From Trichosporon coremiiforme (Eukaryota > Basidiomycota > Tremellomycetes > Trichosporonales > Trichosporonaceae): a stretch of 64,000 nt of DNA. Made by a program: the position numbers and the translations under genes. Shown here piece after piece: positions 33,473 to 44,843 of the stretch. Where the stretch lies: NCBI GenBank assembly GCA_039545355.1, contig BCJJ01000027.1, positions 124,001-188,000 on the forward strand, in the 5' to 3' direction. Positions within the stretch are counted from its first letter, which is position 1; every line of letters starts with the position of its first letter. The notes under the pieces were generated by a model. It saw only the letters and a list, made by a program, of their open reading frames with translations, did no database searches and was not told where the DNA came from.

Positions 33473-34356
33473 ATGCCGCGCAGAAGACAGCAGCCTGGAG
33501 AGCCCAAGACCCCACCCGGCGGATGGCGCGTTCTTTCACCCGACGACCCCGATGCATGGCCGTTGGCTGTCGTGTTTGATCTTGAGTGAGCTCTGCCGGG
33601 CGATGGAGCCAGCTGACTCCACCAGCTACACCCTGTGGGACTTGTGGATTGATGTGAGGCGGCGCATGTGGAGTGGACATTAACAGCAGACCCACATTAC
33701 CCCGCCGCTGAAACGTGTCGGGGAAGACATCAACCGGCTAGTCGATAGGTACGCTGCCACGTTGACACGACGATAGCTGACCGACAGACGGGGCTCGAGC
33801 CTCTCCTTCTATCGAGAAGTGCCCGGGATCCTGCAAGAGCTCAAGCGGCGCAACATCTTTATCGCTGCCGCCTCCCGCACTGGCGCTGTGGACCTGTCCG
33901 TGCCATTCCATGCGTCGAGGCTGACTCCAGTGCGCGCGAGGCCCTCTCCATGCTGCTGATTCCGGACACTGACGACAAGCCAACGCGGGCTGCCACATAC
34001 TTCAACGACGTGCGTACTCGAGGTGCCGAGAGAGCTGACGACGCAGATGGAGATCTATCCAGGTCCGTACTGTGTTGCGAGTGATTTTCACTCCAAGCTG
34101 ACGATGCAGGATCCAAGCTACGACACTTCAGAGAGATTCATCGCAAGACTGGAATCCCTTACGAGCAGATGGTGCGTGTTCCTGGGTGTCTGTGCTGATG
34201 TCGCAGCTGTTCTTTGACGATGAGCACAGAAACTTTGAGGTCGAGGATCTCGGTGTGACGATGCAGTTTATCAAGACCGGTGTCGACCGCAAGACCTTTG
34301 CGGAGGGTCTCGCTCTTTGGCGCCAACGTCGAGGAATCAAGGCGCAGTGTGAATAG
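33473..34356 (+). CDS. magnesium-dependent phosphatase-1 (HAD family)
   Basis: HAD-superfamily phosphatase of the MDP-1 group, which act on phosphotyrosine or sugar-phosphate-like substrates. Eight exons: 33473-33585, 33626-33653, 33690-33748, 33788-33895, 33931-34009, 34047-34062, 34110-34171 and 34207-34356, 204 residues. All seven introns are 35-47 nt with CTGAC-type branch points, except intron 2 (TTAAC). The family blocks appear only after joining: VVFDLDYTLWDLWID with the catalytic Asp pair, THITPPLK, AAASRTG, then YPGSKLRHFREIH and LFFDDEHRNFEVEDLGV. Two introns have GTCCGT donors (33896 and 34063). Exon 6 is only 16 nt. No single frame is long enough to reveal the gene. Intron 2 may use a NAGNAG acceptor. 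Identity is secure by motif order and length. Confidence 0.9.
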
Positions 34357-34446
34357 ATTTAGACGATAGACCTTTGCGTGAGACTCGTGGCGCATAAATC
34401 TACAGTTGCATAAATCACCATGCTGCGCTAAATGTAATTAAATCGT

Positions 34447-35952
34447 TTAAGCTCCCTCCTCCTCGGCGGCAGGCTCCTTCTTCTTGAGTTCGAGAGGGCG
34501 GCCGGTGACACGCTCGTAGACCTGGGCGACGTCGTCGCAAAGGGTTTCGAAATGGGTGGTCGCGTCCATGGAGCGGGTGATGAAGATGTTGTCGTCCTGG
34601 CCAGTGGAGGTGGGCTCGTAAATGGGAATGATGGAGACGAACTTGTCGACAACGTTGCCGAGAAGCTGAAGACCGGGGAGGATCTCGCGCTCGGGAACGG
34701 AAGTCTCAACGATAGTCGACACGATCGCAATGTACACGTCCTTAGCTGCGACATTGTGGGCCGAAGAGACGGCAGCAATGTAAATGTCGTTCTTGCGACC
34801 GACCTGGTTCTGGGGGATGATGATCTGGCACGAGTCGGCGTTATCGGTGCCAGGGATGGGGTGCTTGAGGATACAGATTGCACGGACGACCTTTCCAGTT
34901 TCGACGACGCGGATTCTACCCTCGGCGCCGGGCTCCTGACCGGCTCCAAAGTAGCTGGGGTCACCAATAACCTGCTTAGCCTTTACGGTCTCACCGTCAG
35001 AGGTGACACCAGTGAACTTGCCGGTCTCGGGGTCGACGTTGATCGAGTCGATCTTCTTGTCGAGCATGTAGGTTCCACCGTAGATAGCGGAGAGACGGGC
35101 AAAGGCCTGGGGAAGCTCACCAAGACCGTAGAGGGGATAGAGGTAGGGAGACTTGCCATAGCGGGCCATTGACTGGGCGTAGAGGCTGATGCGGTCCATG
35201 GTGGGCTTGGCGGGACGGTTGAGGTAATCGTCGTCGAGCCAGAGGGCCATAGCGTGACCAATAAAGTCCTGGGTACCGGCCTCGAGACCGAACTTGGTGT
35301 AGAGCTCCTTCATGGTCTGGGTGGAAGCGTCAAAGCCCTGGTGGGTGGACGGATCATCCTCCTTCCAGCCCTGAATGTACAGGAAGAAGTTGCGCGCACG
35401 GCGCTTCTCGAACAAGCCCATGAGCGAGCTGCGAATAGCCTCGGACTCGTTCGAGGGGACCTTTGCAATGCGGCCGTCACGGTAGACGTGCGAGCCAGCG
35501 ATCTGCTTGAACTCGAGGTACCGGGTGACGTCGGTGTGGACAAGGATCTTGGTGAGCTCTCCAGACGCCATGATGAACTTGGGGGTCAGATCAACGGCGT
35601 AGTCGCGGTCGCGGCCGAGCTGGAGGTTCTCGGGGGGAGGGCTGTTGCGGAACTTCTGGTAGAGCTGGGTGAGGTTCAGAGAAGCGCTCTCGCCACCGTA
35701 GTAGTCGTTGCGGTCCATGTGGAGGACCTTCTTGCCGTCTACCGACAGGAGACCGGACAGAATGCACTCGGTGAGGCCGGTGCCCTGCACGCGTGAGCAT
35801 TAATCAGGCAGGCACATAGCTGTGAGTCAGTCTTACCAGAACAACAACCTGAAAGTTAGCGCACTGCAGACGAGCCAGACGAGCGAGTTCGTGGTGCCCG
35901 AGCCGGCGGCAACGGGGTTGAGGGCGTTACTCACGTCATACTCCTCGTCCAT
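34447..35952 (-). CDS. GDI1: Rab GDP-dissociation inhibitor
   Basis: Cytosolic chaperone that extracts GDP-bound prenylated Rab GTPases from membranes and recycles them in vesicle transport. Exons 35935-35952, 35837-35848 and 34447-35784 give 455 residues, typical of GDI. The dinucleotide-like motif is assembled across three exons: MDEEYD, VVVL, then GTGLTECILSGLLS. Next come HMDRNDYYGGESASL and the sequence-conserved regions (FIMASGELTKIL, YLYPLYGLGELPQAF). The second exon is a 12-nt micro-exon encoding VVVL, required because the motif needs four residues before GTG. The C-terminus is acidic. It lies tail-to-tail with MDP-1. Identity is secure. Confidence 0.95.
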
Positions 35953-36779
35953 GGCGGCTGCGTACTCGTCTCGAGCTGTGGTTACGAAGGAGGGTGTTAA
36001 GAGTACAAGTCTAGGAGGCGCAAAGCCAGAGTGATAGGTTAGAGAAAGAGAAAGGAGGAGAGAGCAATCGAGATGTATTTGTGAGATGCTAGGTTGCTGG
36101 ATCACTGGGTGCTGGCAACCCATGCGCTGGCGGCGAGCCGCGAGCCAGGCTCCAGGCACGCCCGTCAAGGCGGCAGGCTATGGCGCGGGCGGCGCGTCAT
36201 TGCTGAAAGCAGATGCCCATCCCCGTCACGTGATTGCTTCCTGTAGCACTAGGGATCGACTGGCTCCTGCCAGGCCGCCAGGGCGGGCAGCGTGCGCAGG
36301 TAGGGGCTCCTGCCCCGCTTCCTGGTGTGCTCACGCTCGGTCGGGCTCGCTCACCCAGCACTCCCCCCCTCCCACCGTACGCTGGCATGCCTCTCGGGGT
36401 ATCGGTGATACCCGTGTGGCACTTGAGACTGTCGCTCGTCGTTACCTTGTGTGCTATTGACGACGCATAGCACTCACTCGCAGCCGGCAGCCAGCATCAT
36501 CCTCAGCTCCACTCCCCCTCTGTGCAAACTCATCAACGCCCACTTGGTCGCCTCAGGATCACGATCGAAATCCTGGCAAGGGCGTATCTCTGGCCTCCCT
36601 CGACCCCCTTCCCTCCCAGCCGACACCGACTCGATAACGCGGCGCACTCACGATAGTCCGGCCCTCATTTCCCTCACTCCCACCCACCCACTCATTTCGG
36701 CCGCAAGCCACTAGCATTTCCTCCCCCTCATCTTTCGCCCTTCTTCACACCCCATTCCCATCACTCTCATCACTACACC
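35953..36779. other. intergenic, divergent promoter region
   Basis: This stretch separates the divergent GDI1 and CK2-beta genes. The last ~250 bases are strongly pyrimidine-rich on the plus strand, as expected for the CK2-beta leader. No other gene was seen. Confidence 0.55.
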
Positions 36780-38060
36780 ATGCAGGGACTGGTCGCCGGG
36801 GGAGTACCCGCTCTGACATTCGACCCCGTCAAGCAGCGGTACATCGACGTGAACGGTCGCGAGTATCTGCCGGACGAGCTTGAGCAGGATGACGACGAGT
36901 TGGAGTTCGGTGAGTTCATCAGCGCAATGCTTTCCCAATGCGAGCTAAAGCATTCCAGACTCTTCCTCGCAGGGATCCTCGGACGAGACGTCGACTGTGA
37001 CTTGGATCGTGAGTAGTTACAGGAATGGGCAGCACACTAACCGTCCAGACCTGGTTCACGTCACTGCCGGGTCACGACTACTTCTGCGAAGTTCACGAAG
37101 ATTTTATTGAGGACGACTTCAACCTCACGGGTGAGTCGGTGTCTGGAGATAGCTCGCTGATGTGCCAGGTCTTCAGTCGCTGGTCCCCTTCTGGAAGGAA
37201 GCTCTGGAGATGGTTCTCGATGTCGAACCAGGTGAGTTCTTGCAGTCCCCCTGAAGCGGACGTAACTCATGCATTTAGAAGAGGATTCCTCTAAGATACC
37301 CGATGTGTCGATCGTTGAGTCATCAGCGGAACTCCTCTACGGTCTCGTTCACCAGCGGTTCATCCTGACGAAGCCCGGCCTGGTCATGATGGTGGAGAAG
37401 TACGAGGCGGGGCACTTTGGGATCTGCCCTCGTGTGTTCTGCCATGCTACGCATGTCCTGCCCTGCGGTCGCTCCGACATGCCCGGAATCGACACCGTCA
37501 AGCTCTACTGCCCCAACTGCGGCGACATCTATACCCCTCCTAGCAGCAAGTACCAGCAGGTCGACGGCGCCTTCTTCGGCACATCTTTCGCTCCCCTCTT
37601 CTTCCAGACATACCCCGAGCTTCTGTCCGCTCCTTTCGCCCCTGCTTCGCCGGGATCTTCAGCACCTTCGCGCGACCGACACATGTCCCCCGACCCCTCG
37701 CGCGTCGGAGGCGAGACCGTCACCAACCCGAACCCGCACGGCGGACAACGACCGGCGCTCGGCAAGGTTTACGTTCCCCGCATCTATGGCTTCAAGGTCT
37801 CCGAGCGGGCGCGCAGTGGCCCGCGGATGCGTTGGCTGCGTGAGCGACCAGAACGCTACGAGGAGCTAGAGCTGGTTGACCACAGAGGACGTTGGAAGGA
37901 TGGAAGCGCTCCCCAGGATGTCGAGGTCGGAGGCAAGCCGGCTAAGACCCGTAACGGGCGTCTGTTTGACGACGACGATGACGAGGATGACGAGGAGGAG
38001 GAGGAGGAAGAGGAGGACGCTCCGGCAGGTGGGGCTCCCGTTGCGACGACACGTAGATAG
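36780..38060 (+). CDS. CKB1: casein kinase 2 regulatory beta subunit
   Basis: Regulatory subunit that dimerises through a zinc finger and holds two catalytic CK2 alpha subunits. Exons 36780-36909, 36959-37008, 37049-37130, 37169-37231 and 37279-38060 give 368 residues. Family blocks: TWFTSLPGHDYFCEVHEDFI, DDFNLTGLQSLVPF, KYEAGHFGICPRVFC, then VKLYCPNCGDIYTPPSSKYQ and DGAFFGTSF. The four zinc Cys (CPRVFC region, LPCG region, CPNC) can be seen. Two insertions lengthen it relative to human CK2 beta: a Pro/Ser-rich segment after the YPELL helix and a long Asp/Glu tail (about DDDDDEDDEEEE). Exon 2 begins at 36959, using the first of two acceptors, because only that keeps SSDETSTVTWI in frame. Identity is secure. 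Confidence 0.95.
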
Positions 38061-38453
38061 GTTAGATCGTGGCAGCATCCATATACGCACAACACAGTAG
38101 TAGTATTCTTAGGCAATCATCATTTCCCTCAGGTGGCTACAAAGCTGAGGTGTTGGTCTGTTGGCATTTTTGGCCCCATGTAGTCTGTGATGTGATTCTA
38201 GTAGATTATCCCGGTTTCTCACTGCCTGCTGCGATCGCTGCGACATGATCGAGACGTGCAAGACAGCGACGTCCGGCAGAATGAGACGCGCGAAGCAATC
38301 GAAGCATCCCGGACGGTTGCCACCGACACACGTGATCGCTCCGGGACGCGTCCACTCGCTTTCGAGCCACCCAACCGCAGCCTGCGGCAATCTTATCAGT
38401 CTTCTCATTCTCAGCATCGTCCACTTTTCTCACAACGGTTTCCGAGGACCAAC
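38061..38453. other. intergenic, tandem genes
   Basis: This 393-bp stretch between CK2-beta and the phosphatase gene presumably contains the terminator of the first and promoter of the second. The plus frame of the phosphatase is open upstream to 38256, so a longer N-terminus cannot be strictly excluded. Confidence 0.5.
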
Positions 38454-40594
38454 ATGGTCTACCACGACAAGCCTGATGAGCTGGCGGCCGAGGAGTTTGA
38501 GCTCCCGCACGACCACGACGACAATGCCCCGCTGCTTCCCCGTTACGACGGTCCCTCCTCTTCCTCCATGCCGGCACACCCAAAATACACTCGCAGCGGA
38601 CCTCGTCGCCGTCGACCGTTGCTTTGGATTTGTATTCTGCTCGCAATCCTGATTCCGAGCGCTGGCTTTGCGGCGTGCTACTACGAGCGCAAGGGCGGAA
38701 GGGCTTTCCGCTACGACGGCCTCCCTGATAAGGCAAAGGAGTGGCTTGACAAAGTCTGGGGCCCTCACACTGGCTCTGCTAACGACGACGATTTTCCCAT
38801 CGAGTAAGTGAAACAGTGCAGGTTGAGACTGACGAAGCAGTGTCGGTTTTCCCGGCCCGACCCCAACCGGCAAGGAGTGAGTAACGTAGGCAAGTAACGA
38901 CTAACCGTTAGGGCTGCGCTCGTTGTCACGGCTCCTGCGCTCCCGGAGTACACGGGGGTGAGCCCAATCATCCCCCCGCAGAACTCCAAGTTCAAAGACT
39001 TCAGCATCATCAAGCACTGGGGCAACCTCAGCCCGTATCACACGGTCAAGTCCCATGGTCTCCCGTCGTCGAGCCAGATCGTTCCGAAAGGCTGCGAGCT
39101 AGAGCAGATGCACTGGCTCCAGCGCCATGGCGCTCGTTACCCTACGACGAACCCCAATGGTCCCGCCGGACTTGCTACTCGTCTGAAGGCGGCCAAGTTC
39201 AAGGCCTCTGGCAAGCTCAAGTTCCTCAACGACTGGGACTACAAGCTTGGCGCTGAGCTCCTTACGCCGTTCGGACGCAGCCAGCTGTACAACCTCGGTG
39301 TCTCTGCCCGCGTCAAGTATGGCTTCCTTCTGGATCGCATGAACGGCACGAAGCCCGTTTTCCGCACGGAGAGCCAGGACCGCATGCTCCGCTCTGCCCA
39401 GAACTTTGCCGCAGGCTTCTTCGGCATCCCCGACGAGGACCAGTACAACCTGCTCGTCATGATCGAGGCGCCTGGCTTCAACTGCTCGCTCGCGCCGTAC
39501 CACTCGTGTCCCAACGACAACAAGCTATACCCGAACATCAACGCCAAGCTGGCCACGTGGGACTTCATCTACCTCAAGAACGCCCGCAAGCGCCTCCAGA
39601 AAATGGTCAAGGGTTACGACATTACCATCCAGGACGCGCGCGACATGGTGAGTTGCGATATACCTAAGTCAACTGACAACAGATGCACATGTGTGCCTAC
39701 GAGACGGTTGCGCTCGGCCACTCGGCCTTCTGTGAGCTGTTCACCGAGAAGGAGTGGCGCGGCTACGAGTACCGCAGCAGTATCTATTGGTGGTACGCGG
39801 CGAGCTTCGGCAGTCCTGTCGCCCGTGCTGAGGGTCTGGGCTATCTGCAGGAGCTTACCGCGCGCCTCACTGAGACGCCGATCACCGAGTTCAACTCGTC
39901 GATCAACTCGACGTATCACACCGACACGCGCTTCCCCCTTGGCTACCCGCTCTACGCCGACTTCACACACGACACGACGTTCGCGCAGCTTCTGCCGACA
40001 ATGAACCTGACGACGTTCGCGAAGGCCGGACCGCCGCCTCTCGACCACATACCCGACAACTGGCCGTTTATCGCCGCCAAGTTTTCGCCGTTTGCGACCA
40101 ACCTGCAGGTGCAGGTACTATCGTGCCCTGCGCGCACGGAAAACGATGCCGAGTTTGACACGAACATGTTCGAGGACCTCCTCGGTAACCTTAAGGAATG
40201 GTGGCCGTTTGGCAAACACGGCGACGGTCTGAAGGAGAAGCGGATGAACGTTGTCAAGCCTGGCGGGCCGCTTAACTGGCCGTCCGCCTCTTCGGCAGCC
40301 CCTGAGCCGACCCCGACCGAGGAGCCTGAGGAAGAGGAGCCTGAGCCCGAGGATGACGAGGAGGTCCCCACCGGCGAGAAGAAACGCTTCGTGCGCCTCA
40401 TCCTGAACGACGCCGCTGTCCCGCTGACAGGCATCCGTGGGTGCAAGAAGGACCGCGACGGACTGTGCGAGTTCGACGCTTTCGTGTCGAGCATGCATGA
40501 GCTCATTGCTGGCGTTGACTTTGACTACGACTGCAACGCCGACTACGACATCACCGAGGAGGTCACGAATGGCCAGCCGAACCGTCGCCACTAG
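38454..40594 (+). CDS. membrane-anchored histidine acid phosphatase
   Basis: Branch-2 histidine phosphatase, the clan of acid phosphatases and phytases, releasing phosphate from monoesters. Exons 38454-38803, 38841-38876, 38912-39647 and 39683-40594 give 677 residues. The catalytic RHGARYP is in MHWLQRHGARYP, and the proton-donor HD appears as FTHDTTFAQ. Instead of a cleavable signal peptide there is a ~55-residue hydrophilic N-terminus ending in RRRR and then one hydrophobic span (LLWICILLAILIPSAGF, residues 56-76), the topology of a type II membrane protein with a lumenal or extracellular catalytic domain. NGT and NST sequons occur. An acidic Pro/Glu-rich insertion sits before the C-terminal Cys-containing region. 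All three introns are 35-37 nt. Exact substrate is not inferable. Confidence 0.92.
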
Positions 40595-40751
40595 CGTGCT
40601 CCTTCTTTCAGTGTGTATGGAGCTGATTGTATACCCATGTTGTAGATGCGGAGGAGAGATGCAACTTTTTACCCCGGCAGGCAGGGCATTATACTATGCG
40701 AGTGGTATCTAGATGATCTATGCTGAACTAATTGTACAATCTGTTACTTCT

Positions 40752-42227
40752 CTACGCGAGGTGCTCCTTGACGCTCTCGCGCTTCTGCTTGGCGACCGCA
40801 GCCTTGCGGAAGAGCCACACGAGGTTCTCGTAAACCACGAAAGTGGTACACGTTCCGGGGAGGATGCGGATGGCATTGGTGCCAAGGCCCTTGTAGAACG
40901 CCCTGAGTCCTTCCTTTTGGTACGTATTCCGGATAACCTTCGGGATTGTGAGTCCCTCGCTGGGCGCGGCGTTCTGGATACGAGCCCTAACAACCTGGTA
41001 CGGATACGTGAGAGCGATCGCAACGAATTTGGACCCGCCAGACGTCAGGATGTATTCGGTGTTGGTGAGCTTCTCGTCCTCAGGCTGCCACTCGCGGCCG
41101 ATGGAGGCAAACCGGCGTCGCTTGGCCTCGACCCGCCGCCGCTTCAGCTCCTCGTACGTCGCGAATTGAATCGAGCCGTTCGACACACCCACAAGCGCGA
41201 GCAAACTGCCGCGGTACAGGCCGCGCACGCCTTCCGTCTTGTAGATGCGGGTGAGCGAGTCTGGCGTTAGCTCATGTCGCGATCACCCAGCTCCGGGGTT
41301 GCTTCCTCTCAAAGGATGGAGAGAGGAGGAAAGGAGTGCAGTCTGAAACCTGCCGGCTCCGACCTGCAGAGAACTCACTCCACAGTCCAGAGTACGCCTG
41401 CGGGTCGTTCTTTGGCGTCGCAAAAATGCGCGTCTTCACGACCCAGATCGGATTCGTCATCAGCGCCGTGATCGTGCTTGCCTCGGCCGCAGCGAGGAGG
41501 TGCTGTCCCGCACTTGTCCGATACGTCGGGTCGCCGCCTTGCATCTGCTTCTTGATCATGTTGTAGCTGCGCATTAGCTGTGCCGTTTACCATGTCGCCA
41601 ACACTGGCTCTCGTTGAGCTGACCATCCCGAGGGGACGTTCGGGCTGCGCATACGACCATCCCGTTCTAGCCGCCTGAGCCGGCTCCACTTCGCATATGA
41701 GAAGGCAGTGCGGTGAGGCGAGGAGCGCTTGTTTCGCTCGCAACTCACAAGAGGAAGTACAGGCCCCAGCTCGAGGCGCCGCCGACGAGATTCGGGACGA
41801 GACCGCGATACAGGCCGCGCCAGCCATCTTTCCGCACCGCGTCGCGGAGCACATCGTACAGCGCCATGCCGAAGCGGTGTTTCGGCGCGTTCGCGTCGGC
41901 AAGCTGAAAGCGCACCTTGACGAGGTCGAGCGGGTGCATCACCAGCGTCGCGACTGTACCTGCGCCGAGACCGGCGACGGCGTGATCCTGCCGTTAGCTG
42001 GGTACGACGCGAAGTGAAGCGAGAGCCGAGACATGCTCCTTTGCCCTGCTAGTCCTCTGCGCTTCCATTGTCGAGTAACAAAGGAGTTAGAAACTCTTGC
42101 AGCGAGCGCAGAGACGACAGCAGGCGAAGGGAGCCAAAAGCCGATCGCAAGTCCGACAATGAACACTTACGACGCTGATGTCGCCGAAAAGCGACGGGGG
42201 CGGCTTGGCTGCGTGAGTCGTGCTCAT
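40752..42227 (-). CDS. FLX1: mitochondrial carrier, FAD/folate type (Flx1-like)
   Basis: Inner-membrane solute carrier family protein, closest in motif to yeast Flx1 and human SLC25A32, which move FAD or folate. Exons 42171-42227, 41749-41987, 41379-41566 and 40752-41260 give 330 residues, six expected membrane helices. The three carrier signatures are HPLDLVKVRFQ, NPIWVVKTRIF and YPYQVVRARIQ; the Trp in the second is typical of the FAD/folate/pyrimidine/NAD branch. Three introns are long for this window (183, 182 and 118 nt). The short first exon encodes MSTTHAAKPPPSLFGDISV. Carrier identity is secure; the FAD/folate substrate is inferred from motifs. Confidence 0.88.
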
Positions 42228-42733
42228 GCTGTCTGTCGCCCGTTCGGGCCTTGATGGCGCTTGTAGTCTTGTCGGTTCGGCGCCTGTGTGCGCAGTGTGG
42301 GTCGACAGCGGGGGTTTGGTGTGGGTGCAGGCGAGCAGTTGGACGGTGGACGGAGCGGTGGAGGACGGAAAAGTCGCAGAATAAACTCGGCAAGTACACT
42401 CCTGATTCCAGGCTGGGCGGTACTTAGCCGCCGAAAGGCACCCAAGCAGGGCGGGCAACGGAGATCCGCGATCAGCCATCGGCACACTAGGTCAACACTA
42501 GTCACCGCATGTCTTATGCTTGGACCTCCGCATGCTCGATGCTTCCTGACTCCGCTCTCTGTTCTATGCGTTCTGCTACTGGCCACGCACGAGCGATAGG
42601 AAATACATCATCGAGTCAACATACAGACGTCCCGCACCACGCCGGATCTGGAATCACGACATCCGCAGTCTCCAAGCTGGTGGAGGTAACTATACGTGGA
42701 AGGAGTCGCCTTGGAGCGCATGGAGCGACTAGG
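42228..42733. other. intergenic
   Basis: This 506-bp stretch lies upstream of the carrier gene and downstream of the next minus-strand gene. No gene or clear motif was seen. Confidence 0.5.
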
Positions 42734-43400
42734 TCACTTGCAGTTTGCCCGCGTCCACTCGACGAGGGTCTTGAGATCCTCCCACTGCTTCTCCCTCAAC
42801 TTCTCACTCTGCGGATCAGCTGCGCACGCGTCCACGAACGCCTCGGCTTCTTTCCGCGATGGGCAGAGAGGGTGCGGGTGTCGCGACAGCGCACTGTACC
42901 AGCTGTCGTGTCAGCTTTGTGCGACCTAGGGAGCTCACTACTTGGAGTTCCAGTAGTCGCCTGCAGCGTCAGCTCAGCTAGAATACGCTAGCTCACCTTC
43001 CCGCCGGTGCAAGGTTGCGTGCAGGAGATCGGCGGTCATGTCCTGTAGTCAGCTGGAACCGGGGAGAGCAAAGCTCACGCCCTCGCTTGCCTGGGCTATC
43101 AGGTGGCAGTTGTTGATGTCGTCGTTGGCCAGGTGCAGGGCTGAGATGTCAGCTTACGGGCACGAGTAGTGGGCGAGCTTCTAACCAGCCGCCAGTCTGG
43201 GGTTCGAGTGTACGGTGACTCCATGACATCTGCAACAGTGGTGTGTAGAATCACTCACCAGCCTTCGTGAACCGATGCTCGTCGAGGTCTTTGATGGTCT
43301 TGGTCAGATCCGGTGCCCAGATCTTCGTCCCCGGTTCCAAAGGAGGAAGGTCGCGTGAGAAGAGCCGCTCGACGACTGCGTCGGTGGAGGTGGACATCAT
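42734..43400 (-). CDS. small conserved fungal protein, unknown function
   Basis: Five exons (43259-43400, 43079-43140, 42997-43042, 42942-42960, 42734-42902) give 145 residues. Joined, the centre reads ALHLANDDINNCHLIAQ, ATLHRREGDYWNSNWY and SRHPHPLCPSRKEA, a His/Arg-rich pattern that I associate with a conserved fungal protein family of unknown role (memory-based). Exon 4 is only 19 nt. The frame is open upstream to ATG 43505; that longer form (180 residues) would add an Arg/Ser/Ala-rich, acid-free leader typical of mitochondrial import. An alternative splice of the first intron, retaining 44 nt at 43186-43229, also keeps frame but needs a 25-nt intron, so I rejected it. The gene is probably real; function unknown. 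Confidence 0.78.
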
Positions 43401-43650
43401 GCGTTTCTGGCAAGCGGTAGATCGGATGCGGGCAGCCCGGATTGATGATGCAGTGAGATGAGATGAGAAGCGAAGCGAAGATGCCGTAGAGCGTGAGAGA
43501 GTCATGGACTGTCAACTTCCAAGCATATGCTGCGTCATGACGTGTGGATGACAGTTGTCTGCAACATGACGGTCGGAAGCGGGGATCTCCGGTCCGCTCA
43601 TGTGAGCTACGAGATATCAGTGCATCGCCGCTCGCTCTATCTACAACGGT

Positions 43651-44843
43651 CTACGAAAGATCCTGAGCATCCAACTCTCCCAAGAGCATGTTCGAGTCCT
43701 TTGATCCGGTCAGGATGATGGGCTCCTTCGGGTGCAGATCAACGCCGGTGACCGTTCCCTTGTGTCCCGGAAGCTTGTACAGGATCTTGCCCGTCTCGAC
43801 GTCCCACACCGTCACTGTCCGGTCGCCGCCGCCCGCAGCTATCCGCTGTCCGCCGTCGTGTTTTGACCACGCGCAGCGGATCAACGTAGACTCGAAGCCT
43901 GCCGGCGCACCAGTCAGACTGCGGTACACGCGCATGGGATCTGACGCGAACGGCCGCACGTCGTAAATGATGAGAGCAGAGTCGAGGGAGTAGGTCGCGA
44001 GGTAGTGGCCGTTAGGAGAGAGAGCGAGAGAAGCAATCTGATGTCAGCCATGTTCACAAGCGACTAGCTTACGGTGTCTGTATGTCCGTGCAGGGCATAA
44101 AGGAGCTTCTGGGTACGCAGGTCCCAAACCTTGACCTCGTTGTCCACGCCGCCGACAAAGCACTGGTTTCCGTCCGCGCTCCACTCCACGGTCGTCACCG
44201 GGCAGTCGCGCTCGTCGTCAAACTCGATGACCGGCGCCTTCGTGTCCAGCGACAGGTCCCACACGCGCGCGATTCCGTCGTCGCCTCCCGTCAACACAAG
44301 CTCTCGTCCCCCAGAGATCGTGACGGCGATCGAGTTGACCGGTCCATAGTGCGCCGAGTACTTTGCCACGCGCGCTCCGCTCTTCAGGTCTGTCGCAACA
44401 AGGTATCCGTCCGCGCCAACCGAGTACAGAACCTCCGAGTCGAGCGAGAACGCAATGTCCAGCACGGCCTGCTTGTGGACGTTGGGCAGGATGCCGTAGT
44501 TGTCGTGCGGCGGGTACGTCTGCCACAGCGAGATGCTTCGGTCCACCGATGACGCAGCCAGCGTCTTTCCAGACGGATCAAACTTGCACGCGGTAATCTC
44601 TCCCTGTATGTCAGTTGGTGCAGGGCCGCCGTAACTCACGCCGTGAGCACCGGTGAGCGAGACAATGGGAGCCTCCAGTCCACTGGTCCTCTTGATCGTT
44701 CGAACGAGGGCATTCTTCCGCTGCCCCTCACCGGAAGAGGCCACTGTCAGAGTCATTGTGTTCTCATCCTCGTCCTCCACCCTCGCGCGCTTCGTCACGG
44801 CCATACCCGGCCCAGAGGGCGGCGGGTCTTTGCGAACCGACAT
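43651..44843 (-). CDS. U5 snRNP 40-kDa WD-repeat protein (Spf38/WDR57)
   Basis: WD40 propeller protein of the U5 snRNP, acting in pre-mRNA splicing in the nucleus. Exons 44640-44843, 44073-44603 and 43651-44037 give 373 residues, the usual size. Repeats end in WD-type dipeptides: SISLWQTYPP, VATDLKSG, ARVWDLSLD, VKVWDLRTQK, and VTVWDVETGK. The opening LTGAHGGEITACKFDPSGKT (two blocks, LTGAHG and GEITACKFD) and VDRSISLWQ match the SNRNP40 family more closely than generic WD proteins. Both introns (36 and 35 nt) are tiny. It is divergent from the MYST gene across 456 bp. The WD fold is certain; the U5 assignment is likely. Confidence 0.88.

Noticed and set aside
43186..43254. Extra 44-nt exon in the small His/Arg-rich gene
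   Set aside because: It keeps the frame but needs a 25-nt intron without a branch point, shorter than any supported intron here.
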